Source of the DNA: an uncultured Lachnospiraceae bacterium | GTDB lineage: Bacteria; Bacillota; Clostridia; Lachnospirales; Lachnospiraceae | DNA: 19,310 bases | Direction of reading: 5' to 3' | NCBI GenBank assembly: GCA_910580195.1 | Contig: CAJTWA010000063.1 | Span: 1-19,310, forward strand | Part shown: positions 8,426 to 14,752 of the stretch, piece by piece | How the letters are laid out: every line of letters begins with the position of its first letter | Numbering within the stretch: position 1 is the stretch's first letter | Notes under the pieces: generated by a model | Told to the model about the DNA's origin: nothing | The model's input: the letters and a program-made list of their open reading frames with translations, nothing else | Databases searched by the model: none | Position numbers and translations under genes: made by a program

Positions 8426-8454
8426 ATTATACTGGGATTTCCAAGATATGGCAA
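8426..8454 (-). promoter_or_regulatory. Promoter of the long LRR gene
   Basis: Minus strand TTGCCA (8449-8454), 17-bp spacer, TATAAT (8426-8431). The predicted start lies about 55 bases before the ATG. The spacer holds an imperfect inverted repeat (TGGGATTTCCA), and TGGCAAGGGA around the -35 is identical to the short paralog's promoter. Confidence 0.75.
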
Positions 8455-8560
8455 GGGAAGCTGGAGAAAAATTTAGGAAAATTCTTTTTAAGCGGGATTG
8501 ATAAATTTTCCTGATACGGGGATAGGACGTTAACTTGACATGAGGAGAAAGAAAAGGCCT

Positions 8561-8588
8561 CCAAATGCCTTGCCGGCCATTTGGTTTT
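8561..8588 (+). terminator. Possible weak hairpin terminator
   Basis: CCAAATG (8561-8567) pairs with CATTTGG (8578-8584) and is followed by TTTT. No gene on the plus strand ends just before it, so its role is unclear; it may insulate the toxin gene from upstream antisense transcription. Confidence 0.3.
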
Positions 8589-8644
8589 GCAGAAATCCAA
8601 GCTATTATATATTCCCAAACAGCGGTTTTTCTGTTATATTGTAG

Positions 8645-8673
8645 TTGGATAGCTAGATACATCTTTGTATTAT
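8645..8673 (+). promoter_or_regulatory. Probable promoter of the PemK-like module
   Basis: TTGGAT (8645-8650), 17 bp, TATTAT (8668-8673). Predicted transcription from about 8680 would allow either candidate start of the toxin gene (8715 or 8772). Confidence 0.5.
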
Positions 8674-8771
8674 TAGGTGGAATTTTACCTGAAAGTATTT
8701 TTGGAAGGCAATGTATGGATGGATCCGTAAAAATATCTGCCATTGGAGCAGAAGGAAGGTGGTTTGCGAAT

Positions 8772-9179
8772 ATGGGGCAAAAAATAAAAATTCCCATAAG
8801 CATTTTAGGAGCAGGATCAGTGGTGTTTATTGATTATCCATTTGAAGATAAAAAAGAAGATAAAAGACGGCCAGCAGTTGTCTTATCATATGGGAATGGA
8901 AAAACAAAAGTTGTGCTGTTGAAAATAAGCAGCGTAGAGAAGTATGAAGATGCAAAAAAATATCCATATGCATATAAAATCCAAGATTTACAGCAAAGCG
9001 GGTTGCCAAAAACATCATATGTCTTAGCGGACAAAGAATTATTAGTGCCAGATGATACCCAATGTGAAGGGACTGGGAGGCTATCTATCCGTGATTTAAA
9101 AGCAGTAAACACATTGCATGATTTGGCAGTATTGGCAAACAGGCAAACAATTCAGAATTATGGGGAGGGACCATTATGA
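8772..9179 (+). CDS. PemK/MazF-family toxin-like protein
   Basis: About 135 residues. The segment GSVVFIDYPFEDKKEDKRRP followed by AVVLS is the PemK/MazF N-terminal strand-loop-strand signature (G.VV..D.P...... RPAVVL). Members are SH3-like-barrel endoribonucleases cutting mRNA, usually held by an antitoxin. The ATG at 8772 has AAGGAAGGTGG about nine bases upstream. An in-frame ATG at 8715, with GGAAGG six bases upstream, would add 19 residues. The reading frame stays open to 8565 but the earliest part looks non-coding. The stop overlaps the next gene by four bases (ATGA). No antitoxin gene is found upstream, which is unusual for the family. The AT-rich sequence contrasts with the flanking genes and suggests acquisition. 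Confidence 0.65.
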   Translation: MGQKIKIPISILGAGSVVFIDYPFEDKKEDKRRPAVVLSYGNGKTKVVLLKISSVEKYEDAKKYPYAYKIQDLQQSGLPKTSYVLADKELLVPDDTQCEGTGRLSIRDLKAVNTLHDLAVLANRQTIQNYGEGPL

Positions 9180-9400
9180 TTGCGATTCCAAAAACGATTT
9201 CTATAGAATTTGTCAGTAGTTTAACACCAACAGATATACGGGAACTTCTGGAACAGGCTCCAGACGCCATTATAAGCCAAGTTATTGCACTTCTGCCAAA
9301 GCCAACACAGGCGGATTATTCAGAGGCACATCAATTTTTAGACGATGGAATTTATGATTCAGATGGAAATATCATTGGGGAAAAGCATCCAGAAGACTGA
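9176..9400 (+). CDS. Small acidic protein coupled to the PemK-like gene
   Basis: A 74-residue protein whose ATG overlaps the toxin stop codon (ATGA), so translation is probably coupled; GGGGAGGG seven to ten bases upstream is a good ribosome binding site. I do not recognise a family. A helical region (about 17-44, including TDIRELLEQAP) is followed by an acidic C-terminal part with DDGIYDSDGNIIGE. It lacks an evident AbrB, ribbon-helix-helix or HTH motif. By context it could be the antitoxin in reversed order, or an accessory protein; this is inference only. Confidence 0.6.
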   Translation: MIAIPKTISIEFVSSLTPTDIRELLEQAPDAIISQVIALLPKPTQADYSEAHQFLDDGIYDSDGNIIGEKHPED

Positions 9401-9480
9401 GTGCTGCTATCATAGAAAATTTCAGCCATTCAATTCCAGCCATTTAGCAGAAAAAGTAAAAAATTATCGAAAAACTATGT

Positions 9481-9508
9481 TGTATAAGCATTGAAATGTG
9501 TTATAATC
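9481..9508 (+). promoter_or_regulatory. rnf operon promoter
   Basis: TTGTAT (9481-9486), 16 bp, TATAAT (9503-9508) preceded by TGT, an extended -10. The predicted start is near 9515, leaving a leader of about 100 nt before rnfC. Confidence 0.65.
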
Positions 9509-9549
9509 AGGGGTGTTAGTTTTGTTTCCTAATAGGTTAAGATAGGCGG

Positions 9550-9575
9550 ATGCCTGTACTTAAGGGAACAGGCAT
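9550..9575 (+). promoter_or_regulatory. Leader hairpin upstream of rnfC
   Basis: ATGCCTGT (9550-9557) and ACAGGCAT (9568-9575) form a perfect 8-bp stem with a 10-base loop, inside the predicted rnf 5' leader. It is followed by TTCC and A/T-rich sequence rather than a clean U-tract. It could be a weak attenuator, an mRNA-stabilising hairpin or a protein site; no known riboswitch class fits. Confidence 0.5.
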
Positions 9576-9614
9576 TTCCATATAAAATATTTAAAAGAAA
9601 GTGGGGCACGAAAA

Positions 9615-10934
9615 ATGGGTTTCATGACATTTAAGGGCGGTGTCCATCCGCACGATGGAAAAGAATTTTCCAAGGATAAGCCAATCCGTGAACTGCTGCC
9701 GAAGGAGGAACTGGTATTTCCGGTATCCCAGCACATCGGCGCGCCGGCAAGCCCAATTGTGGCAGTTGGCGATACCGTGCTGCGCGGGCAGAAAATCGCA
9801 GAGGCTGGCGGCTTCGTATCCGCGCCGGTTTATTCTTCTGTATCCGGCAAGGTGAAGAAGATTGAGCCGCGCAGGGGCGCAGTAGGCGACATGGTGAATT
9901 CCATCATTATTGAAAATGATGGGGAAATGAAGGAAGTGGAGTATACCCCTGCAGAAGACATTGCCGCCCTCTCCAAAGAGGAGATTATTGGGAAAGTAAA
10001 AGAGGCAGGCGTTGTAGGGATGGGCGGGGCAGGCTTCCCAACCCATGTGAAATTATCCCCCAAGGAGCCGGATAAGATTGAGTACATCATTGCCAACTGC
10101 GCAGAGTGCGAGCCTTACCTGACTGCGGACTACCGGCGGATGCTGGAAAATCCCAAAGAGCTGATTGAGGGGATGCGCATTGTCCTGCAGCTGTTTTCCA
10201 ATGCGAAGGGGCTGTTTGGCATTGAGGACAACAAGCCGGACTGCATCGCCAAAATGCAGGAACTGACAAAAGACGAGCCGCGGATGGAAGTATGTCCGCT
10301 TAAGACAAAATACCCGCAGGGGGGCGAGCGGCAATTGATTTACGCGACCACCCACCGGGAAATTAATTCCACCATGCTCCCGGCAGACGCAGGGTGCATC
10401 GTAGACAATGTGGAAACCTTGATTTCCATTTACAAGGCAGTGAAGCTGGGCAAACCTGTCATGAACCGGATTTTTACGGTAACAGGGGATGCGGTGGCAG
10501 AGCCGGGGAACTTCGACATCTGCCTTGGCATGAGCTATGGGGAAGTGTTAGAGGCAGCAGGGGGCTTCAAGGTGCAGCCGGAGAAAATCATTTCCGGCGG
10601 GCCGATGATGGGCTTTTCCATGTTTGGCTTGGACATCCCGACCACCAAGACTTCCTCCTCCTTGCTCTGCCTTGCCAAGGACGACGTGGCAGCCAGCGAA
10701 ACGACTGCATGCATCAACTGCGGCCGCTGCGTGTCCGCCTGCCCGGAACAGATTATCCCTACAAGGCTGGCGAAAATGGCGGGCCATGGGGATATGGCAG
10801 GCTTTGAGAAATGGAACGGCATGGAATGTATTGAATGTGGGAGCTGCAGCTATATCTGCCCAGCTAAAATACCTCTGGCACAGTCCATCCGTACTATGAA
10901 AAAGCAGATTCTTGCGGAGAGAAGGAAAAAATAA
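9615..10934 (+). CDS. rnfC: Rnf complex subunit C (NADH-side, Fe-S protein)
   Basis: First gene of the Rnf operon, 439 residues, the usual clostridial length. RnfC is the peripheral subunit at the NAD(H) end of the ferredoxin:NAD+ oxidoreductase. The N-terminal TFKGGVHPH motif is typical of the family; GxGGAGFPTHVKL (about 135-147) belongs to the NADH/FMN-binding fold shared with complex I 51-kDa subunits. Two [4Fe-4S] motifs are complete: C366/C369/C372 with C376, and C405/C408/C411 with C415. The start at 9615 gives MGFMTFKGG, as in relatives; the ribosome binding site is only moderate (AAAGTGGGG). The next gene follows after 27 bases. Confidence 0.96.
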   Translation: MGFMTFKGGVHPHDGKEFSKDKPIRELLPKEELVFPVSQHIGAPASPIVAVGDTVLRGQKIAEAGGFVSAPVYSSVSGKVKKIEPRRGAVGDMVNSIIIENDGEMKEVEYTPAEDIAALSKEEIIGKVKEAGVVGMGGAGFPTHVKLSPKEPDKIEYIIANCAECEPYLTADYRRMLENPKELIEGMRIVLQLFSNAKGLFGIEDNKPDCIAKMQELTKDEPRMEVCPLKTKYPQGGERQLIYATTHREINSTMLPADAGCIVDNVETLISIYKAVKLGKPVMNRIFTVTGDAVAEPGNFDICLGMSYGEVLEAAGGFKVQPEKIISGGPMMGFSMFGLDIPTTKTSSSLLCLAKDDVAASETTACINCGRCVSACPEQIIPTRLAKMAGHGDMAGFEKWNGMECIECGSCSYICPAKIPLAQSIRTMKKQILAERRKK

Positions 10935-10961
10935 TAGAAGAATAGAAAGAGGTGTCTTATT

Positions 10962-11894
10962 GTGAGTGATTTGTATAACGTATCATCCTCATCCCACATC
11001 CGTTCCAAAGATACATCTGCCAAAATTATGCTTTATGTGGCGATTGCACTGCTGCCAGCCAGCGTGTTCGGTATCTTTAATTTTGGGATTCAGGCTTTGG
11101 TATTGATTTGTGTATGCGTTGCAACCTGCGTGGCTTCGGAATGGGCCTTTGAGAAGCTGATACATAAAAAGAGCACAATCAATGATTTCAGCGCAGTGGT
11201 GACAGGGCTTTTGCTGGCGCTGAACCTGCCCCATACCCTGCCCATCTGGCAGGCGGTGTTAGGCAGCGTGTTTGCGATTGTCATTGTAAAAATGCTGTTT
11301 GGCGGCTTAGGGCAGAACTTTATGAACCCGGCATTGGGGGGCAGGTGTTTCCTGCTGGTTTCCTTTGCAGGGACCATGACTAGCTTTACCTACGACGGGG
11401 TGACAGGGGCTACCCCGTTGGCATTGTTAAAGAACGGCGAGAGCGTAGATACCATGAAAATGCTCCTTGGGACTACGGCAGGGACCATCGGGGAAACCAG
11501 CGTGATTGCCATTTTAATCGGGGCAATTTTCCTGATTCTCATGGGCGTGATTGACTTAACCATCCCTGCAAGCTACATCCTTTCCTTTGGGGTGTTCGTG
11601 CTCCTGTTTGGGGGCCATGGGTTTGACATGGCCTACCTGACTGCGCACCTTTGCGGCGGCGGCCTGATGCTGGGGGCATTTTTTATGGCGACAGATTATG
11701 TGACCTCCCCCATTACCCCTATGGGGAAAGTGGTATTTGGGATTACCCTTGGGATCTTAACGGGGCTGTTCCGCCTGTTCGGGGCCAATGCAGAAGGCGT
11801 TTCCTTTGCAATTATCTTAGGCAACCTGCTTGTCCCGATTATTGAGAAATTTACCATTCCAAGGGCATTTGGCCAGAAAAAGGAGGTAAAATAG
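10962..11894 (+). CDS. rnfD: Rnf complex subunit D (membrane, covalent FMN)
   Basis: 310-residue integral membrane protein of the NqrB/RnfD family with about eight to ten hydrophobic helices. It begins with GTG, supported by AGAGGTG seven bases upstream. VTGATPL places the family's phosphoester-linked FMN on Thr151 (SGAT-like motif). FGGLGQNFMNPALGGRCF and DYVTSPITPMG are characteristic conserved segments. RnfD helps carry electrons across the membrane and contributes to ion translocation. It sits directly before rnfG, separated by one base, indicating translational coupling. Confidence 0.96.
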   Translation: MSDLYNVSSSSHIRSKDTSAKIMLYVAIALLPASVFGIFNFGIQALVLICVCVATCVASEWAFEKLIHKKSTINDFSAVVTGLLLALNLPHTLPIWQAVLGSVFAIVIVKMLFGGLGQNFMNPALGGRCFLLVSFAGTMTSFTYDGVTGATPLALLKNGESVDTMKMLLGTTAGTIGETSVIAILIGAIFLILMGVIDLTIPASYILSFGVFVLLFGGHGFDMAYLTAHLCGGGLMLGAFFMATDYVTSPITPMGKVVFGITLGILTGLFRLFGANAEGVSFAIILGNLLVPIIEKFTIPRAFGQKKEVK

Positions 11895-11895
11895 C

Positions 11896-12507
11896 ATGAA
11901 TAAGAAGATAGTGCATGATGCGTTGATTTTAACCGCCTTTACGTTAGTGCTGGGGTTCCTTTTGGGGGTTGTATACGATATCACCAAAGAGCCCATTGCA
12001 GCGGCAGAAAAAGCTGCCTTGGACGAGGCATATAAAGTAGTGTTTGCAGACGCGGCGTCTTTTGAGGAAGAGGAATCCTTTGACGCGGCAGAGGCAGCAG
12101 AGCTCCTTGCGTCAAGCGATTTTTCCAAGGATGAAATTACGGCAGTCAACAAGGCCTTGGACGCTTCTGGGAGCGTGCTTGGGTATGTCATCAACGTGAC
12201 TTCCCACGAAGGGAGCCAAGCGGATATTTCTTTTTCCGTAGGCATCCAGAATGACGGGACCTTAAATGGCTATTCCATTACGGCCATCAGCGAAACGCCG
12301 GGCCTTGGGGTGCTGGTGCAGGAAGAGCCCTTCTATTCCCAGTTTGAAGGGAAATCAGAAGAAACTTATTCCGTCGTAAAGACAGCCCCAGCGGCAGAAA
12401 ATGAGATTCAGGCGGTGACAGGGGCTACCATTTCCTCTAGGGCAGTTACAAACGGCGTAAATGCGTGCCTTTTGTATTTCAGAAGCGTTTTGCAGGGAGG
12501 TAACTAA
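11896..12507 (+). CDS. rnfG: Rnf complex subunit G (covalent FMN protein)
   Basis: 203 residues with one N-terminal membrane helix (about 8-30) and an extracytoplasmic FMN-binding domain. AVTGATISS carries Thr178, the expected covalent FMN attachment site; GYSITAISETPGLG is the second conserved family segment. An acidic, alanine-rich insertion (about 45-75) precedes the domain. AAAGGAGG lies eight to nine bases before the ATG. RnfG passes electrons between the membrane flavin and Fe-S centres of the complex. rnfE follows after two bases. Confidence 0.95.
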   Translation: MNKKIVHDALILTAFTLVLGFLLGVVYDITKEPIAAAEKAALDEAYKVVFADAASFEEEESFDAAEAAELLASSDFSKDEITAVNKALDASGSVLGYVINVTSHEGSQADISFSVGIQNDGTLNGYSITAISETPGLGVLVQEEPFYSQFEGKSEETYSVVKTAPAAENEIQAVTGATISSRAVTNGVNACLLYFRSVLQGGN

Positions 12508-12509
12508 GT

Positions 12510-13187
12510 ATGAATAAATATGTAGAACGTCTGTATAACGGTATTATTAAAGAAAACCCTACCTTTGTGCTGATGCTGGGCATGTGCCCCACGCTGGCGG
12601 TTACATCTTCCGCAGTCAACGGGATTGGCATGGGTCTTTCCACCACAGTGGTGCTGGTCATGTCCAACCTGCTGATTTCCATGTTCCGTAAAGTGATCCC
12701 CAACGGCGTGCGTATGCCGGCTTATATCGTAGTGGTAGCGTCCCTCGTTACCATTGTGCAGTTCATCATGCAGGCTTATACCCCTGCCCTTTCCGCATCC
12801 TTGGGCGTATACATCCCCTTGATTGTGGTAAACTGCATCATCTTGGGCAGGGCGGAAAGCTATGCTTCTAAGAACCCCATTGCCCCTTCTATTTTCGACG
12901 GGCTGGGCATGGGATTTGGGTTTACCATCGGCCTGACTTGCATCGGGCTGATCCGCCAGATTTTAGGGGCGAACCTTGGGATTACCGTGTTCATTATGGC
13001 GCCGGGGGCCTTCCTTGTGCTGGCTTTCCTTGTGGCCGGCATGAATGTTGTCCGGGAAAAAATGGAACAGAAGGGCAAGCCCTTGGCTGCTCCTTCCGGC
13101 TGCCTGACCGGGGACTGCCAAAGCTGCTCCCAGTCTGCCATGTGCACCGGGAAACTGAAAGATTCTGCAAAGAAATCAGAAGAATAG
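12510..13187 (+). CDS. rnfE: Rnf complex subunit E with cysteine-rich tail
   Basis: 225-residue membrane protein of the RnfA/RnfE (NqrD/E) family with six hydrophobic helices. NPTFVLMLGMCPTLAVT near the N terminus carries the conserved membrane cysteine that, paired with RnfA, holds a buried Fe-S cluster in known Rnf/Nqr structures. The C-terminal extension is unusual: Cys198, Cys203, Cys206 and Cys212 lie in about 15 residues, followed by a charged tail. This could bind a metal or be a disordered lineage-specific tail. GGGAGG precedes the ATG. It is separated from rnfA by 12 bases. Confidence 0.95.
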   Translation: MNKYVERLYNGIIKENPTFVLMLGMCPTLAVTSSAVNGIGMGLSTTVVLVMSNLLISMFRKVIPNGVRMPAYIVVVASLVTIVQFIMQAYTPALSASLGVYIPLIVVNCIILGRAESYASKNPIAPSIFDGLGMGFGFTIGLTCIGLIRQILGANLGITVFIMAPGAFLVLAFLVAGMNVVREKMEQKGKPLAAPSGCLTGDCQSCSQSAMCTGKLKDSAKKSEE

Positions 13188-13199
13188 GAGGCAGGAGAG

Positions 13200-13775
13200 A
13201 TGAAAGAATTATTAATCATTGCAATCGGCTCTGCCATTGTGAATAACGTAGTGTTAAGCCAGTTCCTTGGCATCTGCCCCTTCTTGGGCGTTTCCAAGAA
13301 AACAGAAACGGCAGCCGGGATGGGCGGCGCAGTAATCTTTGTCATTACGCTGGCCTCCTTCGTGACCGGGCTGATTTACAAATTTATTTTGACGCCCTGC
13401 CATGTGGAATATTTGCAGACCATCGTATTTATCCTTGTCATTGCTTCATTGGTGCAGTTCGTGGAAATGTTCTTAAAGAAGAATATGCCCCCCTTGTATG
13501 AGTCCTTGGGCGTGTTCCTCCCGCTGATTACGACCAACTGCGCAGTGCTTGGCGTTGCCCTTAACAATGTGAGCAAAGGCTACGATTTGCTGCAGGGCGT
13601 GGTAAACGGCCTTGCAACCTCCGTCGGGTTCTTTATCGCCATCGTGATTATGGCGGGCATCCGTGAGAAAATTGAATACAACGATATTCCGAAACGGTTT
13701 CAGGGGACAGCCATTGTGCTGATTACAGCCAGCTTAATGTCAATTGCCTTTATGGGATTCTCGGGAATGATTTAG
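13200..13775 (+). CDS. rnfA: Rnf complex subunit A
   Basis: 191-residue, six-helix membrane protein of the same family as RnfE, and its antiparallel partner. NNVVLSQFLGICPFLGVS near the N terminus contains the conserved cysteine of the membrane-embedded Fe-S site; LITTNCAVLGVAL in the middle is the second signature. A good GGAGG lies about ten bases before the ATG. Length is standard. rnfB begins 11 bases later. Confidence 0.96.
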   Translation: MKELLIIAIGSAIVNNVVLSQFLGICPFLGVSKKTETAAGMGGAVIFVITLASFVTGLIYKFILTPCHVEYLQTIVFILVIASLVQFVEMFLKKNMPPLYESLGVFLPLITTNCAVLGVALNNVSKGYDLLQGVVNGLATSVGFFIAIVIMAGIREKIEYNDIPKRFQGTAIVLITASLMSIAFMGFSGMI

Positions 13776-13786
13776 GAGGGAAAAAA

Positions 13787-14587
13787 ATGAATGTAACAGC
13801 GATTATCATTGCCGCCCTTGTCGTGGGCGGAACTGGTATTTTCCTTGGCTTTTTCCTTGGGATTTTTGGGGAAAAATTCAAGGTAGAGGTAGATGAGAGG
13901 GAAGAAGCCATCCTTGGGGTGCTCCCGGGGAATAACTGCGGCGGCTGCGGCTACGCAGGGTGCTCCGGCCTTGCGGCAGCCATTGCAAAAGGGGAAGCGC
14001 CAGTAGGCCAATGCCCGGTAGGGGGCGACCCGGTAGCTGCCCAGATTGGGGAAATCATGGGCGTTTCCGCAGAAGGCGGCGTGAAAATGGTGGCCTTCGT
14101 GAAATGTGCCGGGGACTGCGAGAAGGCAAAGCAGGATTATACATACACCGGCGTGGAGGACTGCGCGGCCATGGCGTTTATCCCTGGCGGCGGTCCGAAA
14201 TCCTGTAGCTTTGGGTGCCTTGGCTATGGGAGCTGCGTGAAGGCATGCCCCTTTGACGCGGTGCATATCATCAACGGCATTGCAGTGGTAGACAAAGATG
14301 CCTGCAAGGCCTGCGGGAAATGCGTAGCAGCCTGCCCCAAGAACTTGATTGAGCTGGTGCCTTACGGTGCGAAGAACAAGGTACAGTGCAATTCCAAGGC
14401 AAAGGGCAAGGATGTGATGGCGGCCTGCTCCGTGGGCTGCATTGGATGTAAGCTCTGCGAAAAGAACTGCCCGGAAGGGGCTGTCACCGTTACCGACAAC
14501 ATTGCCCATATTGATTATGAGAAATGTACGGGATGCGGCACCTGCGCAGAGAAATGCCCGAAGAAGATTATCAGCAAGGCAGGCTGA
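13787..14587 (+). CDS. rnfB: Rnf complex subunit B (ferredoxin-side Fe-S protein)
   Basis: Last gene of the operon, 266 residues, longer than proteobacterial RnfB as is usual in Clostridia. One N-terminal membrane helix (about 3-25) is followed by the Fe-S domain with C51, C54, C59 and C76 (NNCGGCGYAGC ... CPVGG). Four further cysteine clusters follow: C140/C144/C150/C154, C173/C176/C179/C183, C218/C221/C224/C228 (with C214) and C247/C250/C253/C257. RnfB is the entry point for electrons from reduced ferredoxin. GGAGGG precedes the ATG by about eight bases. A strong terminator follows, so the six-gene operon is complete. Confidence 0.96.
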   Translation: MNVTAIIIAALVVGGTGIFLGFFLGIFGEKFKVEVDEREEAILGVLPGNNCGGCGYAGCSGLAAAIAKGEAPVGQCPVGGDPVAAQIGEIMGVSAEGGVKMVAFVKCAGDCEKAKQDYTYTGVEDCAAMAFIPGGGPKSCSFGCLGYGSCVKACPFDAVHIINGIAVVDKDACKACGKCVAACPKNLIELVPYGAKNKVQCNSKAKGKDVMAACSVGCIGCKLCEKNCPEGAVTVTDNIAHIDYEKCTGCGTCAEKCPKKIISKAG

Positions 14588-14610
14588 GAAACGCCGTGCC
14601 ATGGATGGTA

Positions 14611-14658
14611 AGAGCCCTGCAGGAAGGGGGAAAAGTCCTTCCTGCAGGGCTCTTTGCT
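14611..14658 (+). terminator. rnf operon terminator
   Basis: AGAGCCCTGCAGGAAGG (14611-14627) and its exact complement (14637-14653) form a 17-bp stem with a 9-base loop, followed by a short T-rich stretch (TTGCTATTTCTTT). It starts 23 bases after the rnfB stop and points rightward. Confidence 0.88.
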
Positions 14659-14752
14659 ATTTCTTTCACGGGCGGGATTCCCGTTTCCTGCACCGTGCCA
14701 GTGAGATGCTTAAAGCCATGGCTTTGCGGTAAGATAAAACCCTTCAGGGGGA

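Noticed and set aside
8542..8646. 34-codon frame upstream of the PemK-like gene as a possible antitoxin.
   Set aside because: No ribosome binding site, crosses a hairpin, and its composition (RRKKRPP start, hydrophobic end) shows no antitoxin features.
13772..14602. 276-codon minus-strand frame opposite rnfB.
   Set aside because: Shadow of rnfB caused by G/C-rich codon bias; cysteine and alanine-rich without domain signatures.
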